This document shows, piece by piece, positions 24,977 through 34,639 of a stretch of 64,000 nt of DNA. A program made the translations under genes and the position numbers. The notes beneath the pieces are model-generated. The model was given only the letters and a program-made list of their open reading frames with translations, did no database searches and was not told the DNA's origin. Source of the DNA: Symploca sp. SIO1C2 (GTDB lineage Bacteria; Cyanobacteriota; Cyanobacteriia; Cyanobacteriales; Coleofasciculaceae); contig JAAHFP010000013.1 of the NCBI GenBank assembly GCA_010672925.1, positions 310,001-374,000 of the forward strand, read 5' to 3'. Numbering within the stretch: the stretch's first letter is position 1; each line of letters opens with the position of its first letter.

Positions 24977-25128
24977 AATTGTTGTTTGTTGTTTGTTGTT
25001 TGTTGTTTGTTGTTTGGGAATCAGGAGGCAGAAGAACTAAAAACCTACAACCTAAGACCTACCACCTACCACCTAAAACCTACCACCTACAACCTAAGAC
25101 CTACCACCTACCACCTACCACCTACCAC
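24955..25128. repeat. Three heptamer tracts in succession
   Basis: AATTTAG units (24955-24980) overlap the end of the pentapeptide gene. GTTTGTT units follow (24980-25016), and CCTACCA/CCTAAGA units (25045-25128) run up to the stop of the minus-strand gene at 25129. Confidence 0.85.
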
Positions 25129-26061
25129 CTAACAAGCAACGCTCTTTAGGATATTCATCGGTCCGCAGTTTTTCAGAAACTGCATTTGTTGCTTATTGCG
25201 CACAAGGAGAGCACCTGCGAATCCTAAAGAGTTTACAGGGATTGACTCAAAATCTTCTTGCGATCGCGGCACAAGCAGCATCCATTGCCGGGTAGCTAAT
25301 AGATTATACGCTCCAGATGGTCTGTTTCCACCAGCAGTTTCATTACTTTGCAAGCCCACTGCACGCAGCAGGTCATGATAACACTGGTTGGTTGCTACAG
25401 CTGCTTCTAAGGGAGTTTTTGCCCAATTGGAGTCTAATCTAGCGATCGCGTGGAGGAAAGGAAAGCTTGGTATAGTACCAATGATTCCTTGAAATCTGGC
25501 AGAAGCGATCGCGGGTTCTATGGGTATCTTCGGTCCATTGGGGTTGAATGGCAGGGGAATAAGTTGCAGATGCTTGTGTTTCTGGCTAGCTCCTGCCAGC
25601 TTACCACCGTTGTAGAATGCCAAGCCATCGACTTCTCCTAGGCATCGACCCATAGCTTCAAAATCCTGCACAGTGAGCAAGGTTTCCTGTTCTTCAAACG
25701 AACGAGTAACAATAAGCAGGTGATGGTCTACAACGTTAAATTTGTTCAGTAGACACAGGTGTGTGGGGGAAATATCCGCAACGAACAAATCTTCTTCGTA
25801 GGGAAGGAAAGGATTGAACTCTTTTCCAGAATTGGTTGCTTTTTGGTCTTGTTTCTTCTTTGCCTTGTCTTTGCGTATCAGATTGGACAAGATCCGAACT
25901 AGGAAATTAATACCATCTTGCTCGACGAATTCTGACTCTGTAGGTATTGATTGGAGGGCTCCGCATTGGAGTGCATGGGCAGTTTGCTGGGTAACCCTTG
26001 TCCATAATGTGCCAGGTTCTAGGGTTAGGGTTTCCTGTGAAGGTGGTTGTTCTTCAGGCAT
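25129..26061 (-). CDS. ATP adenylyltransferase (Ap4A phosphorylase) family protein
   Basis: This family phosphorolyses diadenosine tetraphosphate to ATP and ADP and belongs to the GalT/HIT superfamily. Length 310 fits. Visible are the substrate segment NPFLPYEEDLFVADI, HHLLIVTRSFEEQ in the middle and the catalytic block GASQKHKHLQLIPLP (about residues 165-179) with the His-x-His-x-Gln motif. The C-terminal part (YNLLATRQWMLLVPRSQEDF) is also family-typical. It is cytoplasmic and would control Ap4A levels, a stress-linked nucleotide. It stands alone on the minus strand between repeat tracts. Confidence 0.9.
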   Translation of the reverse strand: MPEEQPPSQETLTLEPGTLWTRVTQQTAHALQCGALQSIPTESEFVEQDGINFLVRILSNLIRKDKAKKKQDQKATNSGKEFNPFLPYEEDLFVADISPTHLCLLNKFNVVDHHLLIVTRSFEEQETLLTVQDFEAMGRCLGEVDGLAFYNGGKLAGASQKHKHLQLIPLPFNPNGPKIPIEPAIASARFQGIIGTIPSFPFLHAIARLDSNWAKTPLEAAVATNQCYHDLLRAVGLQSNETAGGNRPSGAYNLLATRQWMLLVPRSQEDFESIPVNSLGFAGALLVRNKQQMQFLKNCGPMNILKSVAC

Positions 26062-26092
26062 AGTTCAAATCAGGTTTAGTTAAATAAGTTGG

Positions 26093-26286
26093 GTAAACCT
26101 GATATCTTGCAGCATTCTCGATAACCTGCCAGGGGTTTAAACCCCTGGCTAATAGCTTGCATTCGTCTAAAGACGACTGGGTAAGAATTTCAGTCCACTT
26201 GAGTGGACTTGGGCTATTAGCTGTGGAATTAATTCCACGGCGGTTTTGGAGGTTGTTGAGAATTGTGCAAGATCTGAGGTAAACCC
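26093..26286. repeat. Four-hairpin element, copy 2
   Basis: The outer inverted ends are GTAAACCT...GATATCTTGCAGCATTCTC (26093-26126) and GGTTGTTGAGAATTGTGCAA...GGTAAACC (26251-26286). Inside, hairpins lie at 26129-26148 (perfect palindrome), 26163-26176, 26192-26209 and 26223-26238 (perfect palindrome), with GCTAATAGCT (26148-26157) and GCTATTAGC (26213-26221) bracketing the middle pair. The order and spacing match 926-1049, but hairpins 1, 2 and 4 have different bases on both sides of the stem. Confidence 0.85.
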
Positions 26287-26369
26287 TATTTATTTTGGTT
26301 ATTTCTTGCTATTATTACTTAATAATGGGGTAAGTGTGCGCCTGTAATGTATGAGTTGCTGAGGCTGAT

Positions 26370-26470
26370 TTCAAGAAACACATTCGTGGACAGGGGATTG
26401 GGCGTAGCATTTGGATTGGTATGCTTGGGTCTATGGGTTTCAATTTTTGCCCAAATGCTACGCCCCTACA
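26370..26470 (-). repeat. GGGCGTAGCATTTGG palindromic element, intergenic copy 1
   Basis: Ends GGGCGTAGCATTTGG (26400-26414) and CCAAATGCTACGCCCCTACA (26451-26470) are inverted copies. The outer TTTCAAGAAACACATTCG also occurs, reversed, beside the copy at 63697-63799. Relatives are read in frame inside both NRPS genes (46336-46405 and 56780-56880). Confidence 0.85.
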
Positions 26471-26498
26471 GCTAATACCTATCAGCAAGTCTGATTGA

Positions 26499-26602
26499 TA
26501 TAAATTCTCGCATCCGTGAAGTACATCTCCCATTGCCTATTCCCCATTCCCCATTCCCGAAAGCAATAGCGAATGTACCTCACAAGTATGAGAAACGCTA
26601 TA
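26499..26602 (+). repeat. Start-codon-associated inverted-repeat element, copy 3
   Basis: The left end ATAAATTCTCGCATCCGTGA and the right end GTACCTCACAAGTATGAGAA plus ACGCTATA flank CCCCATT heptamers. The right end runs straight into the ATG at 26602. An apparent 23-codon upstream extension of the gene is translated repeat, not native protein. Confidence 0.82.
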
Positions 26603-27825
26603 TGACCATCTCCGAGTTAAATTCTGCTCTCAACTATTATGAAGCGACTCTTACTGTTATTGAGCAAGCTGGAGAAAGTCCCTCATCGGCAGTAATTCTC
26701 TGTGTTTTGATGGCTCGTGATGCGGTTCAGGAAGCCTTGACTACTGTTGAGATTAGCCACAGACAAGAAGAGGAACTAATGCTTCTGCTTCAGTTGGATA
26801 GTCGCCTCAAACAACAAGCAGGAACGATTACTGGAGTTGTATCTCTGGCGGATTGGCGTGCTAGTTTTTATCCTCCCCCAAATGCCTGGTGGTGGTTTTT
26901 GGAAGCGCCGACTCATCGGTTAGATAATTTGGATTGGTTATGGAATGGGTGTACAGTTGCTTCCCTAACTGGTTCCTTGAGTTTAGTTGTGGATATCTCC
27001 TCCCGTTTTATCAGTGGCGGTTTAAATATCTTCGGCTCTTTTGCTGTAATTTCCCAGTCTGTGTTGATGTTGTTAACTACTGGAGGAGTGTTAACGGAAA
27101 CTGGCAGGAGAGGTATCGAAGAGATGCTCTCAAAATTCGGTATCAAGAAGTATCTCTGGCAAGAAGTAAAACTGGGACTATCAGTGCTGCTTTTACTTTC
27201 GTTGATGGGTTTTAGGGCTTTTTTACCCCAAATCTCTGCCTGCTTTAATCATTGGGGTTTGAATAACTATCTTAGTGGTAAATGGTCAACTGCCCAGTCT
27301 GATTATAAGCTGGCACTGGCTCTTGATCCTGACAATGCAGAAGCTCACTACAATTTGGGAAGGCTCTATGAAGATTTAGATCAGTTAAATCAAGCCAAAA
27401 CTCAGTACCAGTTAGCGGCTCAAGGTGACTTAGATGCTGGTTATAATGCTCTTGCTCGTTTGTCTATTAAGAACAAAAAATATTCAGAAGCAGTGTCTTT
27501 ACTGTACAGAGGATTGGAATTAGTCTCTGAGGAGGATAAGGAAACGAAATATGCCCTACAGAAAAATCTAGGTTGGGCGCACTTGGAGCAAAAACGCTAT
27601 GATGACGCTAAAAATAGGCTCGAAGAAGCTATCAGTCTGGATAATACCGAAAGTCCCCAAGCTTCTGCCCACTGTTTGTTAGCTCAGGTTTTGGAAGAGA
27701 AAGACTCTCCCAAAAGCGCACTGACGGCATGGGAAAATTGTTTGAGGTATGCTAGTCAACTTTATCCAGAGGAGTATGACTGGATTGAGCAGGCACGTCA
27801 ACGGGTAGACAAGCAAAAACCGTAG
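26602..27825 (+). CDS. Membrane TPR protein
   Basis: This 407-residue protein has a soluble helical N-terminal ~115 residues, two or three membrane helices (ASLTGSLSLVVDISSRFISG, FGSFAVISQSVLMLLTTGG and KLGLSVLLLLSLMGFRAFL) between ~115 and 215, and a C-terminal TPR region (GRLYEDLDQLNQAKTQYQLA, NLGWAHLEQKRYDDAKNRL). The TPRs probably bind a protein partner at the membrane. The open frame starts at 26533, but its first 23 codons are repeat sequence and ATG 26602 begins MTISELNSALNYYEAT, so I use that. Similar architectures occur beside CHAT genes in cyanobacteria, and the exported TPR-CHAT pair lies just downstream. Confidence 0.78.
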   Translation: MTISELNSALNYYEATLTVIEQAGESPSSAVILCVLMARDAVQEALTTVEISHRQEEELMLLLQLDSRLKQQAGTITGVVSLADWRASFYPPPNAWWWFLEAPTHRLDNLDWLWNGCTVASLTGSLSLVVDISSRFISGGLNIFGSFAVISQSVLMLLTTGGVLTETGRRGIEEMLSKFGIKKYLWQEVKLGLSVLLLLSLMGFRAFLPQISACFNHWGLNNYLSGKWSTAQSDYKLALALDPDNAEAHYNLGRLYEDLDQLNQAKTQYQLAAQGDLDAGYNALARLSIKNKKYSEAVSLLYRGLELVSEEDKETKYALQKNLGWAHLEQKRYDDAKNRLEEAISLDNTESPQASAHCLLAQVLEEKDSPKSALTAWENCLRYASQLYPEEYDWIEQARQRVDKQKP

Positions 27826-28567
27826 CGATCGCGCCTCTTTTTGTGGTATTCTTTTATCATGGAAAAATGTGCTTACCTGTAGGGTCGAATCGATGTGCAC
27901 CCTCCTCCAGATACCTTACAGCGTAGAGATAAATACTGTTACAAGGGAGGTGCTGGGTTGACCCACCCCCCAACCCCCTCCCAGGAGGGGGAGTCTTTAG
28001 GTAATTTATAGGAAAAAATGTACCTATCGTAGGGTGTGTTAGCGAAGCGGACACTGGTGGCGAAATTAACAATTGGAAACATCGGCTACGAGAGGAAAGT
28101 CATTGAAGCCCCCCAGCCCCCAATTCTGGGGGAGCCCGGACTCAAAGTCCCCCAGAATTTGGGGGATTTAGGGGGCATTCAGCAGCTGAAATATATTACG
28201 CAATATTTCGCCAGCAGCATCGCGAAGCGTAACGCACCGTGTAGCGGGTACTATCACTCTCAAAAATCGCCTTATTCTAGAAAGGGAAACTTTTGATGGA
28301 CATCTCCACCAATATCCAATAATGTGAAATTCGCCAGCAGCATCCTCAGGTAAAGCCTCCGGTTCCCCTCTTGGGAGGGGCTAGGGGTGGGTTATCCGGC
28401 ATATTGAATTTTAGGTTTAAGTCCAATGGGAATGAAATTGCACGTATCGTAGGGGCGGGTAAGTGCGACAATCTAGGCCATTTGTCCCGAATATTGAGAT
28501 CAAAACCAGTCCAAGCAATTCCCAAATTAATCCAACCGATCCGGATAACTACAACTTTTACCTGTAA
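27826..28567. repeat. Gap filled with GC-rich hairpin repeats
   Basis: I see no gene here; the short open frames across it run through repeats. It contains CCCCTCCCAGGAGGGGG-like inverted sequence (27960-27995), a double hairpin made of CCCCCAATTCTGGGGG and CCCCCAGAATTTGGGGG (28115-28170), AAGCG/CGCTT-type short palindromes (28210-28245) and a TTGGGAGGGGCTAGGGGTGG unit (28379-28398) related to the copies at 34837, 37257 and 51962. Confidence 0.7.
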
Positions 28568-29716
28568 ATGTTGGCGTATTCATACCATAGAGATAGTCTA
28601 TCCGTGGTACAGCCAAAGAAGCCGATTTCCTTCGCTCTAACCCTAATGTTGACAACACTTACTTGGGGGAGCAACAGTCTTTTAGCGATCGCAAAACCAA
28701 CTCAAGCCAATTTCACTCATTCTAAGCATAGGCTGGTTAAACCAACCGGTAGGGTGGAACGAAAGCGGGAGGGCTCTTCCCGTTTTAACGCAATTACCGA
28801 TAACACAGAGTTATATCCTGGTGACTTGATCAGACCAGCATCAGGAGTAAGGGTAAGAGTTCTGTGTAACAATGGCAGGACTGAGCCTGTACCCGCTGGG
28901 GTTACAACTGGTGTAAACGCTATATGTCCACCACCGCGAACAAGGAATCGTAGGAGACGAATTGTCAGACCTCGTCTAGTGTCTCCCTATATACCATATA
29001 TTATCAGTCCCAGGGCAACCTTTTTACTCACTGACAAGCCAACTCTGCGCTGGCATGATGTCACAGATGCCAATAGCTTTACCATGACGGTTAGAGGTAG
29101 GGGATTGAATTGGACAGAGGAATTTAATCGAGAGCAGGTGTGTCAAAACCGTATCTGTGAGGTGGTTTATCCCGGTGAGCCGCCTTTACAACCAGGAGTT
29201 AGCTACAAGCTGGTGATTGATGCAGATACTGACAAATCCTCTGAAGAAGATACCACGGGAGGATTGGGATTTAAGCTTATTGAGCAGGATGAAGCAGAAG
29301 AAGTACAAGCGATCGCTCAGCGGATTCGGGAACAGGATTTATCGAATGAGTTGAAGGCATTAGCTTTGGCTGATCTCTATGCAGAATATGACTTGATAGC
29401 TGAAGCAATTGAAACCTTGGAAAGATTGGAGCAGGAGGAAAAAACAGCAGAGGTTTACCGCTTGCTGGGGGAGTTGTATTTGAGGATTGGACTGTTTCTG
29501 GAAGCGGAGGTTCAGTACTTAGAGGCGATTAAACTGGCAGCTGAGAATAGGGAAGAACTAGCAGCAGCGAAGGCTGGGTTGGGAGAGGTTAGGTATAGTC
29601 GTGGCGAGAGGGAAGAAGGAGTCGCTTTGCTGGAGGAAGCTAAAGCGATTTATCAGGAGTTGGAAGATTTGCAACGGGTAAGTGAACTGGAAGAAAAGCT
29701 AGGGGAGTTGAACTAA
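28568..29716 (+). CDS. Exported protein, FecR-like and TPR regions, partner of CHAT protein
   Basis: The N-terminal signal peptide is PISFALTLMLTTLTWGSNSL...IAKPTQA. A beta-rich segment follows (YPGDLIRPASGVRVRVLCNN), resembling FecR-like domains, then an Ig-like module (PTLRWHDVTDANSFTMTVRG) and C-terminal TPR-type helices (EVYRLLGELYLRIGLFLEAE). The stop overlaps the start of the exported TPR-CHAT gene (TAATG), so the two are translationally coupled and probably work together outside the cytoplasm. The start is uncertain: ATG 28568 is annotated, GTG 28604 would place the signal peptide nearer the start. The function is unknown; a sensing or adaptor role beside the peptidase is inference. 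Confidence 0.78.
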   Translation: MLAYSYHRDSLSVVQPKKPISFALTLMLTTLTWGSNSLLAIAKPTQANFTHSKHRLVKPTGRVERKREGSSRFNAITDNTELYPGDLIRPASGVRVRVLCNNGRTEPVPAGVTTGVNAICPPPRTRNRRRRIVRPRLVSPYIPYIISPRATFLLTDKPTLRWHDVTDANSFTMTVRGRGLNWTEEFNREQVCQNRICEVVYPGEPPLQPGVSYKLVIDADTDKSSEEDTTGGLGFKLIEQDEAEEVQAIAQRIREQDLSNELKALALADLYAEYDLIAEAIETLERLEQEEKTAEVYRLLGELYLRIGLFLEAEVQYLEAIKLAAENREELAAAKAGLGEVRYSRGEREEGVALLEEAKAIYQELEDLQRVSELEEKLGELN

Positions 29717-32592
29717 TGAAAGATAAGAGTAAAGTTATTCAGCAAAGCTTAGTAGTTCGTTTGCTGATGTTAACCCTGGCTCCTGCTCTAGTATCGCTTC
29801 CTGTGACTGTACAATTGATGGCTCAACCTAGTGTGGCACAGACTCAAAATCTGCAAGTGGAAGAAGTTGAGAGACTGCTAGAGGAAGCATGGCAAATGAC
29901 GCTGCAAGGGCAATCTCTACGAGCGATAGAAACACTTCAACAGTCTCTGGCTATAGCACAAAAACTCCAAGCTAGAGAACTTGAAGCGACTGCATTGTAT
30001 GAGATTGGTTTCAACTACAACAAAATTGGTCAGCGTCAGCAATCTTTGGATTACTTTAACCAAGCTTTAGCTATTTTTCGAGAAGTGGAAAATCGTTCCG
30101 AGGAAGCTATCACCCTCAGTAAACTTGGTACAGTCTACAAAAAAATCGGACAACCTCAAAAAGCTCTGGATTATTTTAACCAAGCTTTGCTTATTTTCCG
30201 GGAATTAGAAAATCGCTTAAGGGAAGCTACCATCCTCAATAATCTTGGTGCAGTTTACGATGACATTGGACAACCCCAAAAAGCTCTGGACTATTACAAC
30301 CAAGCTTTGCCCATTTTCCGGGAAATAAACGACCTCTCAGGGGAAGCCACCACCCTCAATAATCTTGGTAAGGTCTACAACATCGGGCAACCCCAAAAGG
30401 CTCTGGATTATCTCAACCAAGCTTTGCTTATTTTCCGGGAAATGGACGACCGCTCAGGGGAAGCTACCATCCTCAATAATCTTGGTGAGATCTATCGAGC
30501 CATTGGGCAACTCCAAGAGGCACTAGATTACTACAACCAAGCTTTGCCTATTCTCCGGGAAGTGAGCAATCGTTCAATGGAAGCTATTACCCTCAATAAT
30601 CTTGGTGGAGTCTATTATGCCATCGGGCAACCCCAAAAGGCACTAGATTACTACAACCAAGCTTTGCCTATTTTTCAGGAATTAGAAAATCGTTCAGAGG
30701 AAGCTACTATCCTCAATAATCTTGGTGTGGTCTATCTAGACATCGGGCAATCTCAAAAAGCACTCATACACTACAGCCAAGCTTTGCCTATTCTCCGGGA
30801 AGTGAGCAACCGTTTAATGGAAGCTATTACCCTCAATAATCTTGGTGAGTTCTATCGAGTCATTGGGCAACCTCAAAAGGCTCTGGATTATTACAACCAA
30901 GCTTTGCCCATTCACCGAGAAGTGGGTGCTCACTCAGGGGAAGCTACCACTCTCAATAATCTAGGTTCAGTCTACGATGACATCGGAAAACCCCAAAAGG
31001 CTTTTGATTACTACAACCAAGCTTTACCTATTCTTAAGGAAGTAGGTAACCGCTCAATAGAAGCTATCACCCTTAGTAATATTGGATTCTCCTACGAAAA
31101 TCAAGGCAAAACAGCACAAGCTATCGATTTTTATCAACAAGCAATTAAGGTCAGGGAATCCATCCAAGGAAACATCAAGGTATCAGAATTAAAAGCTTCT
31201 TTTGCCAGTCAGCAGGTAGGCGCTTATGAACGCCTCATCAATCTATATGTAGATCAAGGTAACTTTGAAGCCGCCTTCAACTACACTGAACGAGCCAAAG
31301 CACGAGCTTTCCTCGACCAAGTCGCTAATGATAGAATAAATATTCGTGCTGGTGCTGACTCTCAACTTTTAGAAAAAGAACAAGCACTCAAAAAGGAAAT
31401 CATTGCCCTCAGTCAGCGACTGATTACCCTCCGCAACCGTCCCAAAAACCAGTGGGATAATGAAACCATTGCCAATACAGAAAACCAACTGACTGCCCGT
31501 AAGACAGCCTACGAAAACTTACTTACCAAAATCAAAATCCAGAGTCCTGAAATTGCTGATTTAATTAGCGTAGATGTTGCCCCTCTAGCTGACATCCAAA
31601 GCTTGCTTGATACCGATACTACTCTAATCGAGTACTTTGTCACAGAGGAACGCACCTTCGCCTTCATTATCAACAACAACAGTTTTAAAACAGTCCCCAT
31701 CAACGTCAGCCGCAAACAACTTACCGAAGAATTAGCCCTTTTCCGAGACTTTATCGACTTGGATGAACCTTATCCCCAAGAACTACAACAACTTTACGAA
31801 TGGCTTATCCTACCTCTTCAACCCTATCTCAACACTACCAAAATTGCTATTGTTCCCCATAGTGTCCTCCATTATCTCCCCTTTGCTGCCCTAACTGATG
31901 GCAAGGGTTACTTGAGTGATGACTATGCTCTCTTCACTCTGCCCAGTGCCAGCATCTTGCGCTACTTACCAGAAAAGCGCAAATCAGCAACAGGCAATCT
32001 CTTAGCCCTCGGTGATCCAGAAGTTACTGGCATCTCTCCCCTAAATTCTGCCAGAGATGAAGTCAGAGCAATTGCTAGCCTGTTCAATACTCAACCATTA
32101 GTAGGTAAAGCTGCAACCGAAAACGCTGTTTGGTCTAAAGCGACCCAATCCGGTATGCTACACTTAGCAGCTCACGGCGATTACAATACTTTTAACCCCC
32201 TCTTCAGTTCCATCCAACTAGTAGGAGACAATCAGCACGATGGTTTACTGCAAGTTCATGAAATCTACGAATTGGATCTGAGTAGTAAGACTAATCTAGT
32301 AGTCCTCAGCGCCTGTCAAACCAAAATAGGAGAATTAAGCCGAGGGGATGAAGTGGTAGGAATGAACCGAGCATTTCTGTACGCTGGAACACCGACGGTG
32401 ATGTCAAGTCTGTGGAATGTGGATGATGCAGCTACAGGGTTGCTGATGAAGGAATTTTACAGCAATTTGCAAGGGGGAATGGGCAAAGCCGAAGCACTCC
32501 AGCAAGCACAGAAGGCAGTGCGTCAGAATCAGGATTATTCCCATCCTTACTATTGGGCAGCTTTTTCCCTAACGGGAGACGTTGGGAATTAA
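29716..32592 (+). CDS. Exported TPR-CHAT protein
   Basis: This 958-residue protein has a signal peptide (LLMLTLAPALVSLPVTVQLM, cut after PSVAQT), ten 40-residue TPRs of the kinesin-light-chain type (about residues 90-490, unit EATTLNNLGAVYDDIGQPQK), a helical linker and a C-terminal CHAT domain. The catalytic His (LAAHGDYN, residue 820) and Cys (LSACQT, residue 867) are intact, so it should be an active caspase-like peptidase or a regulated relative. One TPR is a residue short (GKVYNIGQ), a small deletion. It is coupled to the upstream exported protein. Unlike the giant CHAT protein at 7.4 kb it is directed to the periplasm or surface. Substrate unknown. Confidence 0.9.
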   Translation: MKDKSKVIQQSLVVRLLMLTLAPALVSLPVTVQLMAQPSVAQTQNLQVEEVERLLEEAWQMTLQGQSLRAIETLQQSLAIAQKLQARELEATALYEIGFNYNKIGQRQQSLDYFNQALAIFREVENRSEEAITLSKLGTVYKKIGQPQKALDYFNQALLIFRELENRLREATILNNLGAVYDDIGQPQKALDYYNQALPIFREINDLSGEATTLNNLGKVYNIGQPQKALDYLNQALLIFREMDDRSGEATILNNLGEIYRAIGQLQEALDYYNQALPILREVSNRSMEAITLNNLGGVYYAIGQPQKALDYYNQALPIFQELENRSEEATILNNLGVVYLDIGQSQKALIHYSQALPILREVSNRLMEAITLNNLGEFYRVIGQPQKALDYYNQALPIHREVGAHSGEATTLNNLGSVYDDIGKPQKAFDYYNQALPILKEVGNRSIEAITLSNIGFSYENQGKTAQAIDFYQQAIKVRESIQGNIKVSELKASFASQQVGAYERLINLYVDQGNFEAAFNYTERAKARAFLDQVANDRINIRAGADSQLLEKEQALKKEIIALSQRLITLRNRPKNQWDNETIANTENQLTARKTAYENLLTKIKIQSPEIADLISVDVAPLADIQSLLDTDTTLIEYFVTEERTFAFIINNNSFKTVPINVSRKQLTEELALFRDFIDLDEPYPQELQQLYEWLILPLQPYLNTTKIAIVPHSVLHYLPFAALTDGKGYLSDDYALFTLPSASILRYLPEKRKSATGNLLALGDPEVTGISPLNSARDEVRAIASLFNTQPLVGKAATENAVWSKATQSGMLHLAAHGDYNTFNPLFSSIQLVGDNQHDGLLQVHEIYELDLSSKTNLVVLSACQTKIGELSRGDEVVGMNRAFLYAGTPTVMSSLWNVDDAATGLLMKEFYSNLQGGMGKAEALQQAQKAVRQNQDYSHPYYWAAFSLTGDVGN

Positions 32593-32655
32593 GAATTAAG
32601 AATTAAGAATTAAGAATTGGGAATTGGGAATTGGGGATTGGGGATTGGGGATTGG
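32588..32655. repeat. AATTAAG and GGGAATT/GGGGATT heptamers
   Basis: Four TTAAGAA units followed by GGGAATT and GGGGATT units start inside the last codons of the CHAT gene and continue past its stop. Confidence 0.85.
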
Positions 32656-32723
32656 TTGCGTTAATCTAGGGATGGTGTTGGTCAGGTATGGAAAGGAATA
32701 TTCTGGTCAAAACTTATTCAGTA

Positions 32724-33217
32724 ATATCAAGTTCGGATAATCACTTATAATTTCTTTCTCTCAGATCTTGCACCAAGTCTAAAATTGACCTGGGTCGTGA
32801 GGGAACATGGAAGAGGGAACAGTAATAAGATTTGATGATTTCAGCATCAGAATTGATTGTTGTAACTGACCCTAGTAAGTAGGGCTTGCTGCATAAGCGT
32901 GTAAGCTATACCAGACAGTGCTTTCAGTCATTTTTGACCTGAAAAAGTGCAAGGAAATTGTATTGATAGGCTCATTTTTCTTGTACAAATGATGAACATT
33001 TTGCGTTCTCTACAATTATTATTTCCCTTGTCTCCCTTGTCCTCCTTGTCTCCCTTGTCCTCCTTGTCTCCCTTGTCTGACTTATTCAGCAAACCCTAAG
33101 TATTTTTGTACTGGTGCAAGATGTGAGTTTCTCCCTTGCAACCTTCTTTTTTCCCTTCTGCCCTCTGCCCTCTGCCTTGTTTTCACCAAAGTGTAAGTAT
33201 TTAACCAAACTTGATAT
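32724..33217. repeat. Nested inverted-repeat elements
   Basis: Outer ends ATATCAAGTTCGG (32724-32736) and CCAAACTTGATAT (33205-33217) form one pair. Inside, ATCTTGCACCA (32766-32776) and TGGTGCAAGAT (about 33112-33122) form a second. The innermost unit, 32880-33098, is a complete copy of the TAGGGCTTGCTGCATAAG element also found at 22745. Between the second and outer right ends lies a GGCAGAG heptamer tract (reverse strand). The right end touches the stop codon of the aldehyde dehydrogenase gene. No gene lies in 32593-33216. Confidence 0.85.
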
Positions 33218-34635
33218 CAGCAATTGAACCACCAGGGATCGGGGATAGATGCATTTTTGATCAAAAAAGCTTTTTTGCGCATAAACCTTTTCATGGCAGC
33301 TGCTCCCATACGGGAACCTCCCATACCAGATAAATTGAAGGCATTTTTCTCGGCTTCGTGGATAAGTGCAGTTAACCCAGCATCATTGATACTAATCGCA
33401 CCAGCATTAATACAGTTTGCCACAGCGATCGCTTCTGCTTCTGTACCGGCAAATACAGCAGCACTTAGTCCATAGATAGTATCGTTTGCTAATTCAATTG
33501 CTTCCTCATTGGTGGCAAAAGCCATCACCGGCATAATCGGACTGAAGGTTTCCTCTGTCATTACCTTCATTGTATGATTAACCTGAGTGAGAACAGTGGG
33601 GCGACACCAGAAACCTCCCCCCAATTCTTCCACCGTACCACCGCAGTGAACTACTGCCCCTTTTTGTTCAGCATCCTGGAGATGTCTAGCAATAATCTCT
33701 GCTTGTCCTTGAGCAATAATCGGACCAATTTGTCCATCTTCAACGGTAGGATAAGCCAAATCAAGGCATTTTGCCTTTTCTACCAATTGAGCGACAAAAT
33801 CGTCGAAAATTGATGCGGCAACATAAATGCGCTCAATCGAGAGGCAGGATTGCCCAACATTGACTACTGAACCCCATAAAATAGCTGAGGTTGCTAATTC
33901 TAGATCAGCTGATGCCAGGACAATTGCTGGGTCTTTGCCTCCTAATTCCAAAAAAGCGGGAATAAATTGCCTAGCAGCTGCCTCCGCAACTTTTCTCCCT
34001 GTAGCGATACTGCCGGTAAAGCAGACTAAATCCACCAATTCGATTAAGGTAGCACCTGTATCCCCTGCACCTTCAACGTAAGCTAAGATATCTCGCAATT
34101 GGGGAACCGAAGCAATAGTTTTCCTGAGTAGTTGTATAAAGCGGGGGGTGATTTCACTCGGCTTTACCACCACAGCACAGCCTGTTAGTAATGCTGGTAT
34201 GGTATCAATTAGGGAAAGCAACAGGGGAAAATTCCACGGACTGATAACGCCAACTAGTTGGTAAGGTACTGATTGATGTTGCAGGTGGATAAAAGGAATC
34301 GCAGTAGATTTTGCTTGAGCTTCTGACAATAATTCTGGTGCTAACCGACACCAGCGATCGATACTGGAGATAACTGAGTCAACTTCAGTAACAGACTCCA
34401 ACAGTCTTCCCGTGTCAGAGACTAATGCTTGAACAATCTCCTCTTTCTGAGACAATAGAGCTTGCTTCCATGCCTGCATCGCCTCAATACGGCTAGCTAA
34501 ACCAGACTGCTGCCAATTGATTTGAGCTTTCCGCAAATTAGTGCATTGTTCAGCTAGTTGCTCAGGTGTTGGCGGCGTAATCTCATAGTCAAATTTTCCA
34601 GTCCGAGGATTGCGAACACTATAGGAATTAAACAT
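33217..34635 (-). CDS. Aldehyde dehydrogenase family protein
   Basis: This NAD(P)-dependent enzyme oxidises an aldehyde to the acid, in the cytoplasm. The family's marks are present: [15 protein letters not shown] (about residues 128-142), VVKPSEITP for cofactor binding, [11 protein letters not shown], the general base Glu in FLELGGKDP and the nucleophile Cys in [14 protein letters not shown]. Length 472 is standard. The C-terminal [21 protein letters not shown] ending is seen in class 3-like enzymes acting on long-chain aldehydes, a common cyanobacterial role, but the substrate cannot be fixed. Its 5' side abuts a ~200-bp purine repeat tract. Confidence 0.92.
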   Translation of the reverse strand: MFNSYSVRNPRTGKFDYEITPPTPEQLAEQCTNLRKAQINWQQSGLASRIEAMQAWKQALLSQKEEIVQALVSDTGRLLESVTEVDSVISSIDRWCRLAPELLSEAQAKSTAIPFIHLQHQSVPYQLVGVISPWNFPLLLSLIDTIPALLTGCAVVVKPSEITPRFIQLLRKTIASVPQLRDILAYVEGAGDTGATLIELVDLVCFTGSIATGRKVAEAAARQFIPAFLELGGKDPAIVLASADLELATSAILWGSVVNVGQSCLSIERIYVAASIFDDFVAQLVEKAKCLDLAYPTVEDGQIGPIIAQGQAEIIARHLQDAEQKGAVVHCGGTVEELGGGFWCRPTVLTQVNHTMKVMTEETFSPIMPVMAFATNEEAIELANDTIYGLSAAVFAGTEAEAIAVANCINAGAISINDAGLTALIHEAEKNAFNLSGMGGSRMGAAAMKRFMRKKAFLIKNASIPDPWWFNC

Positions 34636-34639
34636 ATTT

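Noticed and set aside
28036-28640. Two ~90-codon frames before the exported FecR-like gene
   Set aside because: They run through hairpin repeats, overlap the real gene in another frame and have no recognisable domain.
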